Under the pieces are notes generated by a model. It worked only from the letters and a program-made list of their open reading frames with translations, was not told the DNA's origin and ran no database searches. A program made the position numbers and the translations under genes. This document shows positions 20,630-32,183 of a DNA stretch of 64,000 nt, one piece after another (position 1 is the first letter of the stretch; every line of letters begins with the position of its first letter). Source of the stretch: Anthoceros angustus (lineage: Eukaryota > Streptophyta > Anthocerotopsida > Anthocerotales > Anthocerotaceae); assembly GCA_010909165.1 (NCBI GenBank), contig MU008174.1, positions 1,116,001-1,180,000 of the forward strand, given 5' to 3'.

Positions 20630-22494
20630 TTACAAGTCTCTATGGGCATCTGCTTCGACCACCGAGTGTATCCTCTTGTCTTGCCAGGCAGCAGAACCAT
20701 ACAGGCGTGAGAGAAGCAGTCGCACAACATTCTCAGCTGCAACTGCGCTCGTCTCCATAGTGCTGGCAGCATTTTCAAAGGCGTTGACATAGTACAGGTG
20801 TCCATCGTCAAGGAGAAAGGGAGCAAACTTCTCGGGTGCCTGATAGTGAGGATAAGCTGCCCAGTCAATCCTCACTGTACTCGTGCGTTTACTGGACAAG
20901 TGAACAGAAAGGATTTAGACACCATCACTGGATGGCAAGGTGATCATAAGCAGGCAAAAAAGACTGGACCTCTAACCTGAAAAGTTGATCCAAGATCTTG
21001 TCTGTCAACTCCGATCGAGAAAAAACTTTGTAGGCTTTGTCATTTTCACCATAATCACGAAGAACGTTGATGCTTGAGAAGGGCAACGTCGGCTCTTCAA
21101 CAGTGCCGACGAGAATCGGCAAGCTGGACACAGCATCCATGCCAAAGTATCCCTGCCATGAGGCAATCAAAGCTCAAATCTACACGCTCAGAAACCGTTA
21201 ACAGTTAAGTGTATGCTGTTACAAGATGAGGATCTGAGCCAAGCTCCATGACAAGCAGAATGAAACTGTACCGGATTGATGACACCACGAACAAATGTTG
21301 TGAATGTGTGCTGCATTCGCCGTGCTGGGAGCTGGAGAGACGGGCTGAACTTTATGGGCACTTCATCCAATGGAGTCGCCACAACAACCACATCACATTC
21401 CCTTTCCTGGCCGGAGCTGAATCTGAGAATGTATGAGCCGCTGCCACTGGCCGAGACAGCATCCACTGCCTCGTTGAGATGGAGAGATGCATTTGCGAGC
21501 TTGATGATGCCATCTGCCATCTGCCAGTTGCCACCTTCCACTGCCCAGAGATCTCCGCCAGACCCACACAATGACACTGCCCCAGCAAGTCCACTAATAC
21601 TTGCATTCTGACCATAGTTTATCCGCACAATCATCTACAACAGGTCTTAAGCAACTGTCAGCTCGGATCCAATAAGCCCTAGCCCTGGATCTGGAGCCTT
21701 GAGAAACAGAAAATACTACTTCTCACCGTGATAAGCTCATCAATGAGGCGAGATGACAGGCCTTCCTCAATCAGATCATCGAGCATAGCACCCTGTGTGC
21801 TTTCATACAAGCCCACAGATTTGAGGAGTCCTTCAACTGTGTCATATGCTGGCCGACCCTCATCATAAAAATGCATCCACTTTTCCAGCATATCCTGCAC
21901 AGACAAGGGCAAATTGACCTAGACAACATAAGTGCAAGGGAGACAGGAAAGGCAGGAAACGGGTAGCTGTTATTGTCATACCGAGACATAAGTTTGCATC
22001 GTCCACAAGCTCCTCCCGTAGCGCCACAGAATATACAAAGTATTGTATAGCTCGGTAAACTTCCTGGATATGAAAGAGCCACCTGGCTGCAGTGTCTTGA
22101 GGACAAATTTCTGTCCATCCCATATACCGAAGCTATCGCTGTCTGGAGAAGATTCGCGCTTCAGACCCAGCAACTCCACGAATCGGACAGTGTGCAGATT
22201 CTTAGGATGCAGAATTGAGGCCCCGGCCTCGAATGTATCCCCGGCCAGCTCCACCACTGCCATTCGCCCCCCTACCTTGTTGTGTCTTTCAAAGATGTGG
22301 ATGTCTAGCTCCCTTTCTGGTCCAGCATAAGAGCGCAGAAAATGGGCTGTGGATGCCCCTGCGATCCCACTGCCTACAATGCATACCTTCTCCGCCTCAC
22401 ATCTGAAGACAAACAACCCCACCAGAAGTGCCCACAGCCGCCATTGCGGCAGGCCACATGTGGCCTTCATCTCATCAAATTTTGTGACGGACAT
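20630..22494 (-). CDS. FCLY: Farnesylcysteine lyase (prenylcysteine oxidase family)
   Basis: Five minus-strand exons: 22494-21982, 21918-21727, 21634-21272, 21152-20977 and 20879-20630, giving about 497 residues. A hydrophobic signal sequence (LWALLVGLFVF) is followed by the FAD dinucleotide-binding motif VCIVGSGIAGASTAHFL and ERHNKVGGRM. Further family blocks are AGASILHPKN, NYGQNASISGLAGAVSL and, near the end, LYYVNAFENAASTMETSAVA. The enzyme oxidatively splits farnesylcysteine to farnesal and cysteine in prenyl-protein turnover; in Arabidopsis its loss alters ABA response. A start at 22470 (MKATCGLPQW) would place the signal peptide right at the amino end and is equally likely. Length matches the family. 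The gene appears intact. Confidence 0.93.
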
Positions 22495-23322
22495 GAGTGT
22501 CTGCGTTTCCTCTGTAGTCCACAATGCGTGCTGCAGCCGGCACGCTTCCTGGAGAAGTAGAATGCGTTCAGCCTCTGATGCATTCTATTGTATGCCATCC
22601 TATTTCTGCCCAATGGGCAACGTATGTAGTCAAGTCAATTATGCCCTAACACAAGCTGGATGTAGTCAAGCTGTTCACTTGACAGTTGAAACTCATGTAC
22701 AGTGGTCTGCTTATCCTTGAACACAGATTAGGAGGCCATCCTTGTTTTATGAGAAGATAGGCTTTTATTTGCCATACCTTTCCTTCCCGGCTGTCGTGGA
22801 TGGCGGATATGGGTATCAAATGAAGCGGCCGTGGCTGACATGGTCTGAAGAAGATGTCAAGGCAGTTTGCTGGAAAGTGTTCTTTCAAGGAAAAGTTGAA
22901 GTCAGGCATGTCAATTCCATCTTTGGGGGGCAGATAATGTCTGCAATCGTTTCAAGCTCTGGACTCCTCACAGCCGTCCCATTTGCAGATTCTCATGTCT
23001 GTGAAAATACGGTGCGACTCCTGCTCTCAGGGAAACTTCCTCAGACACTTCCTATTCATTCTCGAAGACTTGTGAATGATGTGAAACTAGTGGAAGGTTC
23101 TTCGTGTATGTGGACAGATAATCGATCCCATGCATAATCGCGAATGCTTGCCAGGTTGAAAGAACAAGCAAATTGAATGTACAAAGGACTGTTTGTCTAA
23201 ATGTGATCAATGTGATCTACATGAAACAGCCTGGCCTTCTACCCTACACATCTATCCATTATAGTCTGATGGCACTGATGACTGCAAAGACTGTTTGCAA
23301 GCCATTGAGCACCTCAAAGTTG
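22495..23322. other. Spacer between FCLY and the SABATH gene
   Basis: This includes the FCLY promoter and the 3' region of the SABATH gene. A plus-strand frame is open at 22742-23137 for 131 codons starting MFYEKIGFYLPYL; it has no recognised domain, and I do not call it a gene. Confidence 0.4.
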
Positions 23323-24841
23323 TCAAGATCGGCGGACTAGAATAGCCACGATTGCACACATCCTGATGTTACTGTACTTGTCGTAGTTTTGGGTGGCCTT
23401 GGCCTCCAGCCGCTGGAACAAGAGGTCCGATAGCTCGGGCCCGATGTGGCTGTTGAGCAGCCCCGATGTCACGCTCCTCGTCTTGTTTGCCCAGCTCCTT
23501 CCAAATGCTTCTCGGGTTGGCCACATCCGCTTCTTCTCGTCGGCGGGGATGATGTCGTCCTTCGCCACATTGTCCAGCAAGTGGATATCGAACAGGCTTG
23601 ACTCCTTCACAGCTTTTCTTACTTCTGCCAGACTTCTGCTGTACGCTGAAATGTTGAAAGTATCAAGCTTCTCTTGTTCAATCACGCCCTGTCAATGAAG
23701 ATGTACACATGATTGTGAAAAGAAGGATTTTGGAATAAGCTCAGGCATGCAGCTGCTAGAAGGAAACCAAATTGGAAGTGATTTCAAGGAAGTAGCTGAT
23801 TAGTAGACTACCTCAGAAACGAGCTCCTGGAAGCTTTGTTGTAGCAATTCGCCAGCCTCATTCAAGCCTTGAAACTCTTGTACTCCGTGAGCCAGGTCCC
23901 GTCCATTCCTAACACGGTCTTTCTCCAACCTGCCTCCGAACATCAACACCAAAATCCCGCCGGGCACCAGCTCTTCCGCTCGGAATTGCAGAAACTTCCT
24001 CAAATCTTCCGCGGATTGTCGAGCAATCACATCTCGCACTGGTCCACTGGTTCCATCGAACCAGATGCGGTTTTTGTTGCAGGCCGCAGAACTCCTGTCT
24101 GTAATCTCTGCAGGAACCTGCAAACAAGCCAAGCCAAAATGTCAAAAAAAACTCTACTTTCATCAGACCCTCGCATCCAAGCAATTGAACACAATGCCAA
24201 TCCACTGATCCCGCATTTACAACGCCGGCAACGATCCTGACGGACATGTGCAGCAACAATGCGGATGGAGGAAGCGTGGAAACCGAGAAACTCACCTCGG
24301 AGAGCCAATGCAGGGCAGAGAAAGAGGAGATGACATGCGTGCTCCTGGAAGGGAAGAGCCTCTCCTTGAAGAAAGAGCCGGGGACACCGCCGGCGTAGAA
24401 AATCCTCTTGCTAGCATTGCGCCTGAAATCCTTGAGGGACAGACTAGCACCACGATGGAGAGGAGGCAATTCTTGGAACAAAATGTTGAAATCGTTGGAC
24501 GGCAGATCGGAGAAGAAGACTTCCACCTCCGGCATTTCCACATCCTCAATCTGGTATCTGTATTTCATCACATCCAGAATGCTCTTCACAGCATTCAGCG
24601 TGTTGCTGCCGGTGGCGCATCCCAGATCTGCCACTCTGAGAGCTGGCGCGCCGGGCGTGGGAGCGGGTATGTCCCGCACCTCCCTCAAGGCGGTGTAGAG
24701 AAGGCTTTCACAGAAATTGAAGACATGCGCTTGCGATTGCGAGTTCTTAGCGTAGCTGGCGTCCCCGTTGCCTCCCGACATGCTGGACTTGGCAAGCTGG
24801 ATGGCGTCGCTCTCGCCGCTGTGGAGCGCCTGGATCGTCAT
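23323..24841 (-). CDS. SABATH-family carboxyl methyltransferase
   Basis: Three minus-strand exons, 24841-24296, 24117-23812 and 23688-23323, give 405 residues. Family blocks appear in order: SYAKNSQSQ near residue 30, the SAM-binding motif VADLGCATGSNTL at about 70, FFSDLPSNDFNILFQELPP, then GVPGSFFKERLFPSRSTHV with SALHWLSEVP. A carboxyl part ending NIRMCAIVAILVRRS follows. SABATH enzymes methylate carboxyl groups of small acids such as salicylate, jasmonate, cinnamates or gibberellins using S-adenosylmethionine. The substrate cannot be read from the sequence; here the position after SSFSALHW where salicylate enzymes are selective would need modelling. A TATA-like CCATATAAGG reads on the minus strand at about 25050-25059, some 210 bases upstream. 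It looks intact and is the last clear single-copy gene before the mobile region. Confidence 0.92.
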
Positions 24842-26554
24842 TTTGCAAAATGAAACAACTGAATGTCGAAATGCAAAGCCGGATTGTTGTGAGACTGGAC
24901 CGTAGGCACCAAAGGATGTGCGAGGACAGGCTCAACAGCGTTCTGCTCTCAGCAATCTATCAAACACAGGGAAGCTTAAGGGAGGTGTAGGAATCTGCAA
25001 TAAAAGTGAACAGGATCTGATGGATGCAAAATAGGCCTGGGCAGCTCCCTTATATGGTTAGTAGACATGGCCGGCCTATATTTGTTCTAGAACAACGCGG
25101 GACGGCACCAGACTACGCGGAGTCATACCCCACTTCGGGAATTACGGTCAAGGTCAAATCCCTTCACTTGGTCGACAACTACTGAAAGACTGTCAATATT
25201 TACTCCCGTTTACAGCCGAAGACTTCTAGTCTTTACTTTTTTTTTTCCCTAGTAAATTTAAACTTTTATATACACTGGAATTTTAGGGCATTGACAACTC
25301 ACAAGTGGCAAGCCGCCTATACTCCGCAACACACTATGGATGCCCTAACAATTGGAACGGGTGGCTCGCACATTGCGAAGATGAGGGTATGATGTTTTTA
25401 ATAGGTGGCCCTTAGCACCATGAAATCTAGGGATGGATAGTATCTCATCCAAACATTGATCTGTTTGAATGATATCAGTAGGAGCCTTGATGGTGGTCAA
25501 GTGAAGACAAGAAGTGACGTCGATGGGTTCATTGGAACTCTTCAATAAAAATGCTCTCTCGAATCGAGCGCAAGCCACGTTGATGATTTTAGAGTCTTCC
25601 TAACTCAAGAATCGGCAATTACTCAAGGAACGTATTTGATTGATGGTGTGTCTTCTTTGTTCATAATATATTTTTTATTACTTCATATCGCCTAATGTAA
25701 TATTTGCATGCTCGCACGTTTGTCATTTTCCTCTTCTTTGGCAGTAAATAGTTGATGGTACAACAATACAAATGGTGGAGAAATCATTACCATGGGGATT
25801 TGGGCAGTAGGAGATGAGAAGGAAGGACGGAATTCTGGGAAGTTCTTCAATATGTGTCGGGCATCAAACTCTAATGATGGATTGGGACTTGTTGATGGAA
25901 ATATTTGTATTAACACAACTATCTCAGTTCCAATTGTTGACCTAATGAATGCGAGCTGGTGATTATCATTTTGCAAACTTAATTATTTTGCAAACTTAAT
26001 TCTTTCTGGGGAGACCTGGAGCTATATCTCTGGAGATAAGAATGATGGAGATGGTCCTAAGACGATGTACATTTATGATTCATGAAAAGCTTAGGTGGAT
26101 GTCTTTTTTGTTTAACTTGAAATGAAATGCCTTCAGACATTTGATAAAAAAAATTTTGATTTTTTGATTTTTGAAAGTATTTTCAGCTTCTAAAGAAATA
26201 ATGTTGAATGTTTCAGTCTTTCATGTTGAGTCTTGATCTCCATCAACTCTAACTTTGCTGCAATCCAAGTTTAAAAGTAGATAGTGAACTGCGGCCGGAA
26301 TCCTTGCGCTCGGTCCTAGCTTTCAGTGGAACCCTTATTGCCCATGGATCCGACCCCCTTGGTCACCCTACACATGAGTTAGTAGCCTATACCCCTTGCA
26401 GCTTCTGGTTTGGCATCTTGCGGCTAGGATAGTTCTCCCCACTTGAACAAGGACACTGTACATATTTTGGCTTTTCATATGAAATACAGTTTCGCTACAA
26501 AAGAAACTTTGCTACAATCTTGAGATCAACTCTAATTTTACTTGAATCCAGATT
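24842..26554. other. AT-rich region without recognised genes
   Basis: After the SABATH promoter the sequence becomes AT-rich, with poly-T/poly-A runs. Short open frames (for example minus 25692-25976) match nothing I know. A tiny direct repeat (GCAAACTTAATT, twice) lies at about 25974-26002. It is probably decayed mobile DNA, but no element ends were found. Confidence 0.4.
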
Positions 26555-27015
26555 ATGCAAACCATTAGTAGCAAGAAAACTACAGCGAAGGACTTTGGAT
26601 TCTCAGATTTGGTAATGTTAGGCAACACCAAAAAGCACCCACTGTACAGCCATGGTCACGAGCGGATTTGTCAATTGTTGTATTCCCAGCAATCAACACT
26701 ATCGGTATCGCTTCACAGCACATTGATTTCGCCAAGGGCGGGGTGAACCCACCACACCACCACGAGCAGGCTATGGGGACCATCTACAAGGTGGAGGTCA
26801 GCTGGAGGTGGGATTTGTGCCTTCCCAAGCCAAGAAGCTCTACAACACCACTCTCTAGCGGTACCAGGTATACGTGTTTTTAAGGGGATCTTCATTTTCA
26901 TGATGAAAGTGGCGGATGATGTGTCTTGGGTCATCTTTATGATCAACACGCAATGTTCCACAACTCCAACTTCATCCCTATGCTCTGGACTTCGCGCGTC
27001 CCTGTAGATGTTTGT
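26555..27015 (+). pseudogene. Germin-like pseudogene fragment (plus strand)
   Basis: Broken frames read TTAKDFGFSDLVMLGNTKKHP, then INTIGIASQHIDFAKGGVNP with PPHHHEQ, then VEVSWRWDLCLPKPRSS in another frame. The order matches the germin-like genes at the right end of the window from the 'EDFKFSGLVTPGDTSKHP' region through germin box 1 and beyond, with substitutions and several frameshifts. The amino signal region and the carboxyl end are missing. Divergence is substitution-rich here, unlike the right-end copies, so this is a genuinely old relic. Confidence 0.8.
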
Positions 27016-27786
27016 GTTTGTTTTTTTTAGTGAACACATCTAATATTTACATTCCACTTACTAGAGGCTCCGTCCGACATGTCTTACAACAGAAGAAATA
27101 CCTAGCTACGAGGTGTTGCAGAGACATACAATAGCAGCCCATATATTACAATTAGCAAAGGTTATTTATGAGGTAGGTCCTAAGGGCTTCACAACAAGCA
27201 GGCCACCAAGGGCCAAGATGCTACTCATTGGCATCCCATCCTCGTAATGATTCAATTGAGGTCTCTTAATTAAGGAGTTCTACTTTACTCATGACTACCA
27301 TGGCATTCCTCAATACACTCAAATATTTTACTCGGGCTATTTGGTTTAAGTTAAATATCCTTGGACATTGTGCGGAAGTGTTCCCTTAAATGAACCACAT
27401 ATTATGCTGGGTTGGGAGGTACCACCTCATCCGGCGTTGCGTTTTTATTCTTGGTAAGTGGTTTATGGATAAATGAAGTCCACAAGTTTGCAAAGGTGAA
27501 AGATGCATTTGTGGGAAGATATCTCAGCTCCGGCAAGGCTAGTCAAACCCAACCCGTTGTCTTTTTGTCCCATGATGTCCTTAGTGTCTTTCATAATTGG
27601 GGAGCATGTTCTTTTTAGAAGCGGAACTAAAATGGTAGAACATTTTTTTGTCTTGAGAAATCTTTTTTGAACTTGTACATTTTAATTGATGCGTATTATT
27701 TTATATTCACAAAAAAACTAAGTTATTATTCCATACCTATGACTACTACTATTAAATTAAAAACTGAATACATATTCTATGACTTA
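27016..27786. other. AT-rich spacer
   Basis: No gene, RNA or element end is recognised in this stretch. Confidence 0.4.
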
Positions 27787-27905
27787 TCAATGTGGGTAGA
27801 GGATATCTATTGCCATGACTACTTTACAAAGTCTCCATCTCCCCGTATCAAATGCGGGTGGAGGATATGCATTTCTCCGACTTATATCAATGTGGGTAGA
27901 GAGCT
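27787..27905. repeat. Tandem repeat of the germin-like gene tail
   Basis: The segment ATCAATGTGGGTAGAGGATA and its variants occurs at about 27787, 27840 and 27886. The same array occurs at 59221-59320 beside the A-type germin gene. Confidence 0.75.
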
Positions 27906-28029
27906 CCTGCTTCTTCTCGAGGTCTTTTGTTTTTACATGCCTGCCGTTGATGCCGAACGTTTGTGATAAAACATCCACATGAATGCCCGAGGTGAAGAGG
28001 GCAGGGGCGAAGTTGGAAGCCGGAGACAC
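27787..28029 (-). pseudogene. Germin-like carboxyl-terminal fragment with tail repeats
   Basis: The minus strand reads SPASNFAPALFTSGIHVDVL then SQTFGINGRHVKTKDLEKKQEL, matching the carboxyl end of the germin-like proteins at 59-62 kb. Where those proteins stop (FYPH), this copy continues into a short imperfect tandem array of the tail sequence (see repeat at 27787-27905). No upstream part of the gene follows to the right. Confidence 0.8.
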
Positions 28030-28560
28030 TACAACAATACATGCCCAATTAACACGTATTTATTCACGCCTAATTGACGGATTCGAGGCAGGATTGACGT
28101 GCGCTCTGGTAGTTTCCGGTATCATTTGCACATCTTAGTGAGAACGTGAGACTCGAGGGGAATGACACAAGAACCCTTCCTCGCCCGAACGCCTTAACCC
28201 GTGGTCCGTGCTTTCAATACCCATCCGTATTTGGACGGTGAAATACTTAAAAACCCCAAACGAAACGCTTACCGTCGTGTCGGCCGTCGCGAGGAAGGCG
28301 CCACGTGCGTGGCGGAGAAAAGCCCAGACCACCTGCACACGTTTTCGTCGTGCGCTTCGCTCACCGGAGGAGCCTGGTCAGGGGCGACCCGGCTCAATAC
28401 AAGCTTGGCGTGGGGTTCGTTTTCAATTTCCCACATTCGCCGTACCCTCATGCAACCGGAGCTTGCATAGCACGCTCCGGTCGAGGCGGGTTGGTAAATT
28501 CCAGTGATACTGACAAGAAGCCTTTCACACGGCGGTCAGTGAGCATGGCGGTTGCGTCCA
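28030..28560. other. Unassigned GC-richer stretch at the left of the host element
   Basis: Composition shifts to GC-rich here. Open plus-strand frames of 60-100 codons exist but show no recognised domain. It probably belongs to the host element whose ORF begins further right. Confidence 0.35.
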
Positions 28561-28571
28561 CAGGGGATTGA

Positions 28572-30372
28572 TTTGAAAGAGCAAAGCCATGGTGGCCCTA
28601 CAATAATGAAGTTTGAGCCTGCATAGCTTGCCAAAATCAGCAAAACAAATGCCCTGTATTCCACACAACCAGGCCCTCAACTTGACTGAAATGGGTCTAA
28701 TGTCGTATCAAAAACTTTGCTCTACTTGTAGCGCACTGGAATGGGGACGTCCCTCTTGCCCGCTTCTCTTTGCGCTTGTTCCACCGCTCCGTGCAGGTGG
28801 CCTCTTCTTCCTTTGTAGTCAACTGCGGGCTCTTGGCTTTGATGATGCAGCTCGCTTGCCATGTTCCTCCGCACCGCGATCCTTAATGCTCGCAACATCC
28901 CCATCAAACACCATGAGAAAATTGTACACCACGCCTGCATGTACATATCATCATCCAATGACTTACCCCCGATTTGACGGTGTATTAAGCTACTAGAAAC
29001 ATGGTGTCCATGTTATGGTGTTTTATAATGGGATTCGGGTTTTGTAACGCCTATGGCGGTTTTGTAACATGCATTAGGCCGTGTCTTGGTAGGATCTGAC
29101 CAGCTTAACATGAAGGTCGTGACAACAAAATTTGTTACACACTTTAGGCCAGTTTTGATTTGAGTCGGAGTTGTTCCAGCCTTAGCCGGAGTTTGTGGCC
29201 TTCGGTCCACGCATTAATTACCCATCGGGTTTTTTTCAAACTTAACACGCTACCGACATCCCCATCCGCTCCCAAATCATTCCACCACAGACGCCTGGCC
29301 CCTTTCGGGCGGGGTGCAACGGCTCATGTCCCGACATACATCGCCGCCTTGACATGTGGCATGTACATCCCACGCCCCATGTACGCCTCTCGAACTCACA
29401 TACGTCCGATCCAGATGTCGATGATGCCTTCATGTCCGCATCATTTCATACATACGTCGTATACAAAGTCGATGCTATATGAAGTCGCGTTATTTGGTCA
29501 AAAATCACAATACACCAGGGGTTACACCAATCGCTAAGCACCATGTCCATGTCATTTCATGGTTTTGTAGTTTCGCGGCCTCGAGATCTAATTATACTCG
29601 CGGCGCGATTTGATCATTGCATCGCCATGACACTTTTGCGGCCTTTGGCTCTTTTCGCATTCCGTGATACATGTGCTCCTTTCCGCTTTGTGCCTTTCCA
29701 TCGTTGGTTCTCTTCGGATGGTTGCAGTGCCCTCCACATTGACGACGCCCATGACCGCCAGCTCGCATGAGAAGAAACATTAGTGTAACCAAGTGCAGCC
29801 CAAACCTCATGAGTCCATCAAGACGTCTCACCGACTTCGCGCCTCCTTCGACGCCGAGGCCTTTGTCTTCACCGCTCGGGCCTCGCCTTCTACGCCGTGA
29901 CGTGGCAACCTATCGCCGCTCGCCGCGCCCGAGAACGAGTATACACTTCCTCGAAATCGTCGTTGTCTGACGCCAATGCCCCTCCACCTAGTGACTCCGA
30001 TGTGCAGATGTGTGACATGCCAACGCTTTTTCCATTCTTCCCGTTGTCTTCATCCCCATTCGCACCCGTCCCTTCCCCCTCTTCTGCATACTCTTCTCCG
30101 TCCCCTCATCCTCCGAGCACCTCGTCCTCGGAATTTGTGTCCTCGTATGTGTCATCCCCATCCGGCTCTTCCCCACCGTCTTCATCCTCATCTCACACCA
30201 ACATCCAAATCGAATTAATTCCTCGCACACTTACTCCGAATTGCGTTTGGCCTGTGGTTTTGGCATCGCTGAGCCCTTATTATGACCCGCAGATCTTTCA
30301 AAAGTCCGCCATGTGGTCCCCGCCCATCACATCCCACGCTCATGCATTTTGCTAGTGGCCGAGTGCACCAAA
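28572..30372. repeat. Direct repeat 1, outer copy (host flank + CACTA 5' half)
   Basis: This 1.8-kb stretch, starting TTTGAAAGAGCAAAGCCATGG, is repeated at 30389-32183. Long blocks are identical and are separated by short indels. It contains the left flank of the CACTA insertion and the left part of the element (from about 28984), whose first bases are altered (ATTAAGCTACTAGAAAC in place of CACTACTAGAAAC). Confidence 0.85.
28720..28983 (-). pseudogene. Carboxyl part of the unknown host ORF (outer copy)
   Basis: On the minus strand a frame reads DDDMYMQAWCTIFSWCLMG through to FPIPVRYK-like residues. It is the continuation, past the CACTA element, of the ORF described at 35485-36883. The inner copy of this part lies at about 30530-30826. 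It has no recognised domain and is frameshifted by small indels. Confidence 0.55.
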
Positions 30373-30388
30373 GTGATTCGGTTTGAAA

Positions 30389-32183
30389 GAGCAAAGCCAT
30401 GGTCCGCCCCTACAATAATGAAGTTTGGGCACGTGACTTAGCACCACAAAATCGCCCCAAACAAATGCCCTGCAATTCCACACAACCAGGCCCTCCAATA
30501 AATGGGTCCTCGTGGTATCAAAAAACTTTGCTCTACTTGTAGCGCAACGCTGGAATGGGAGGGACGTCCCTCTTTGCCCGCTTCTCTTTGCAGCTTGTTC
30601 CACCGCTCCCGGTACGGGCTGGCCTCTTCTTCCTTTGTGAATCTGGCTGCTGCTGGGCTCTTGGCTTTGATGATGCCTGGCTGCGTTTGCCATGTTCCTC
30701 CGCACCGGCGATCCCGAATGCCTGCAACATCCCCTGCATCAAACACCATGAGAAAATTGTACCTGCCTGCACCACACATGTACATATCATCATCCAACAG
30801 CTTACCCCGCTGATTCTGACTGACGGTGTCACTACTAGAAACATGGTGTCCATGTTATGGTGTTTTATAATGGGATTCGGGGTTTTTGTAACGTCTATGG
30901 CGGTTTTGTAACATGCATTAGGCCGTGTCTGCCGGATCCATTACAAAACACATAACATGAATTTGACAACAAAATTTGTTACACACTTTAGGCCCGGTTT
31001 CGGGTCGGAGTCGAGTTCAGTTCGCCTTGTCGAGTTTGTGGCCTTTTCCGGTCCACGCATTAATTACCATCGGGTTTTTTTCAAACTTAACACGCTGACA
31101 TCCCCATCCGCTCCCAAATCATTCCAGCGCGTCTGGCCCTTCGGTGTGCGGCTCATGTCCATGTGGCCACTTTTGCCGGACATGTGGCATGTACATCCTA
31201 CGGGCCCCATGTCGTCTCTGAACTGGCGACATACGTCCGATCTATGTCGGTATGCCTTCATGTCCGCATCATTTCATACATACGTCGTGCTGATGCTATA
31301 TAGTCGGCGTTATTTGGTCAAAATCACAATACGAGTTACTGCAAGCACCATGTCCATGTCATTTCATGGTTTTGTAGTTTCGGCCTCGACATCTAATTAT
31401 ACTCGCGTCGCGTATTTGGCTTCGCTCATGACACTTTTGCGGCCTTTGGCTCTTTTCGCATTCCGTGATCTGATTTGCTCCTTTCGCTTTGTGCCTTTCC
31501 ATCGTTGGTTCTCTTGATGGATGGTTGCGGGGCCCTCCACATTGACGTCCATGGCCGGTTGTGCGCATGAGAAGAAACATTAGTGCAGAACTAACAGGCA
31601 GCCCAAACCTCATGAGTCCATCAGTCGTCTCACCACGGACTTTTTCTCTCCTTCCCCTTCGACGCCGAGGCCTTTGTCTTCTTCTTGCATTTTGCTCGGG
31701 CCCTCGTCGATACGCCTTGGTGCCAAGGCGTGGCCACCTATCTGCTTTTTCTGTCGCTCGAGCAGTATACACTTCCTCGAAATCGTCGTTGTCGGCGATG
31801 CCCCTCCACCTAGTGACTCCGATGTGTGATGTGACATGCCAACGCTTTTTCCATTCTTCCGTTGTCTTCATCCCCATTCTTTTAGTCCCTTCCCCTCTTA
31901 CGCATACTCTTCTCCGTCCCTCGTCCTCCGCACCTCGTCCTCGGAATTTGTGTCCTCGTATGTGTCATCCCCATCGGCTCTTCCCCACCGTCTTCATCCT
32001 CATCGAAGCACCAACATCCAAATCGGAATTAATTCCACGCACTTACGAATTGCGTTTGGCCTCAAGGGTTTTGGCATCGCGTTGAGCCCTTATTATGACC
32101 CGATCTTTGAAAGTCGCGGTGGTTCTCCCGCTTCATCACATCCCAGTTCATGCATTTTGCTAGTGGCGAGTGCACCAAATTCG
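30389..32183. repeat. Direct repeat 1, inner copy (host flank + CACTA 5' half)
   Basis: Second copy of the 1.8-kb repeat. Here the CACTA terminus is intact at 30830. The copies part company just after GAGTGCACCAAA (30372 versus 32183). Confidence 0.85.

Noticed and set aside
22742-23137. Plus-strand open frame of 131 codons
   Set aside because: It has no recognised domain, lies in the region expected to hold the FCLY promoter and SABATH 3' end, and has no splice partners.
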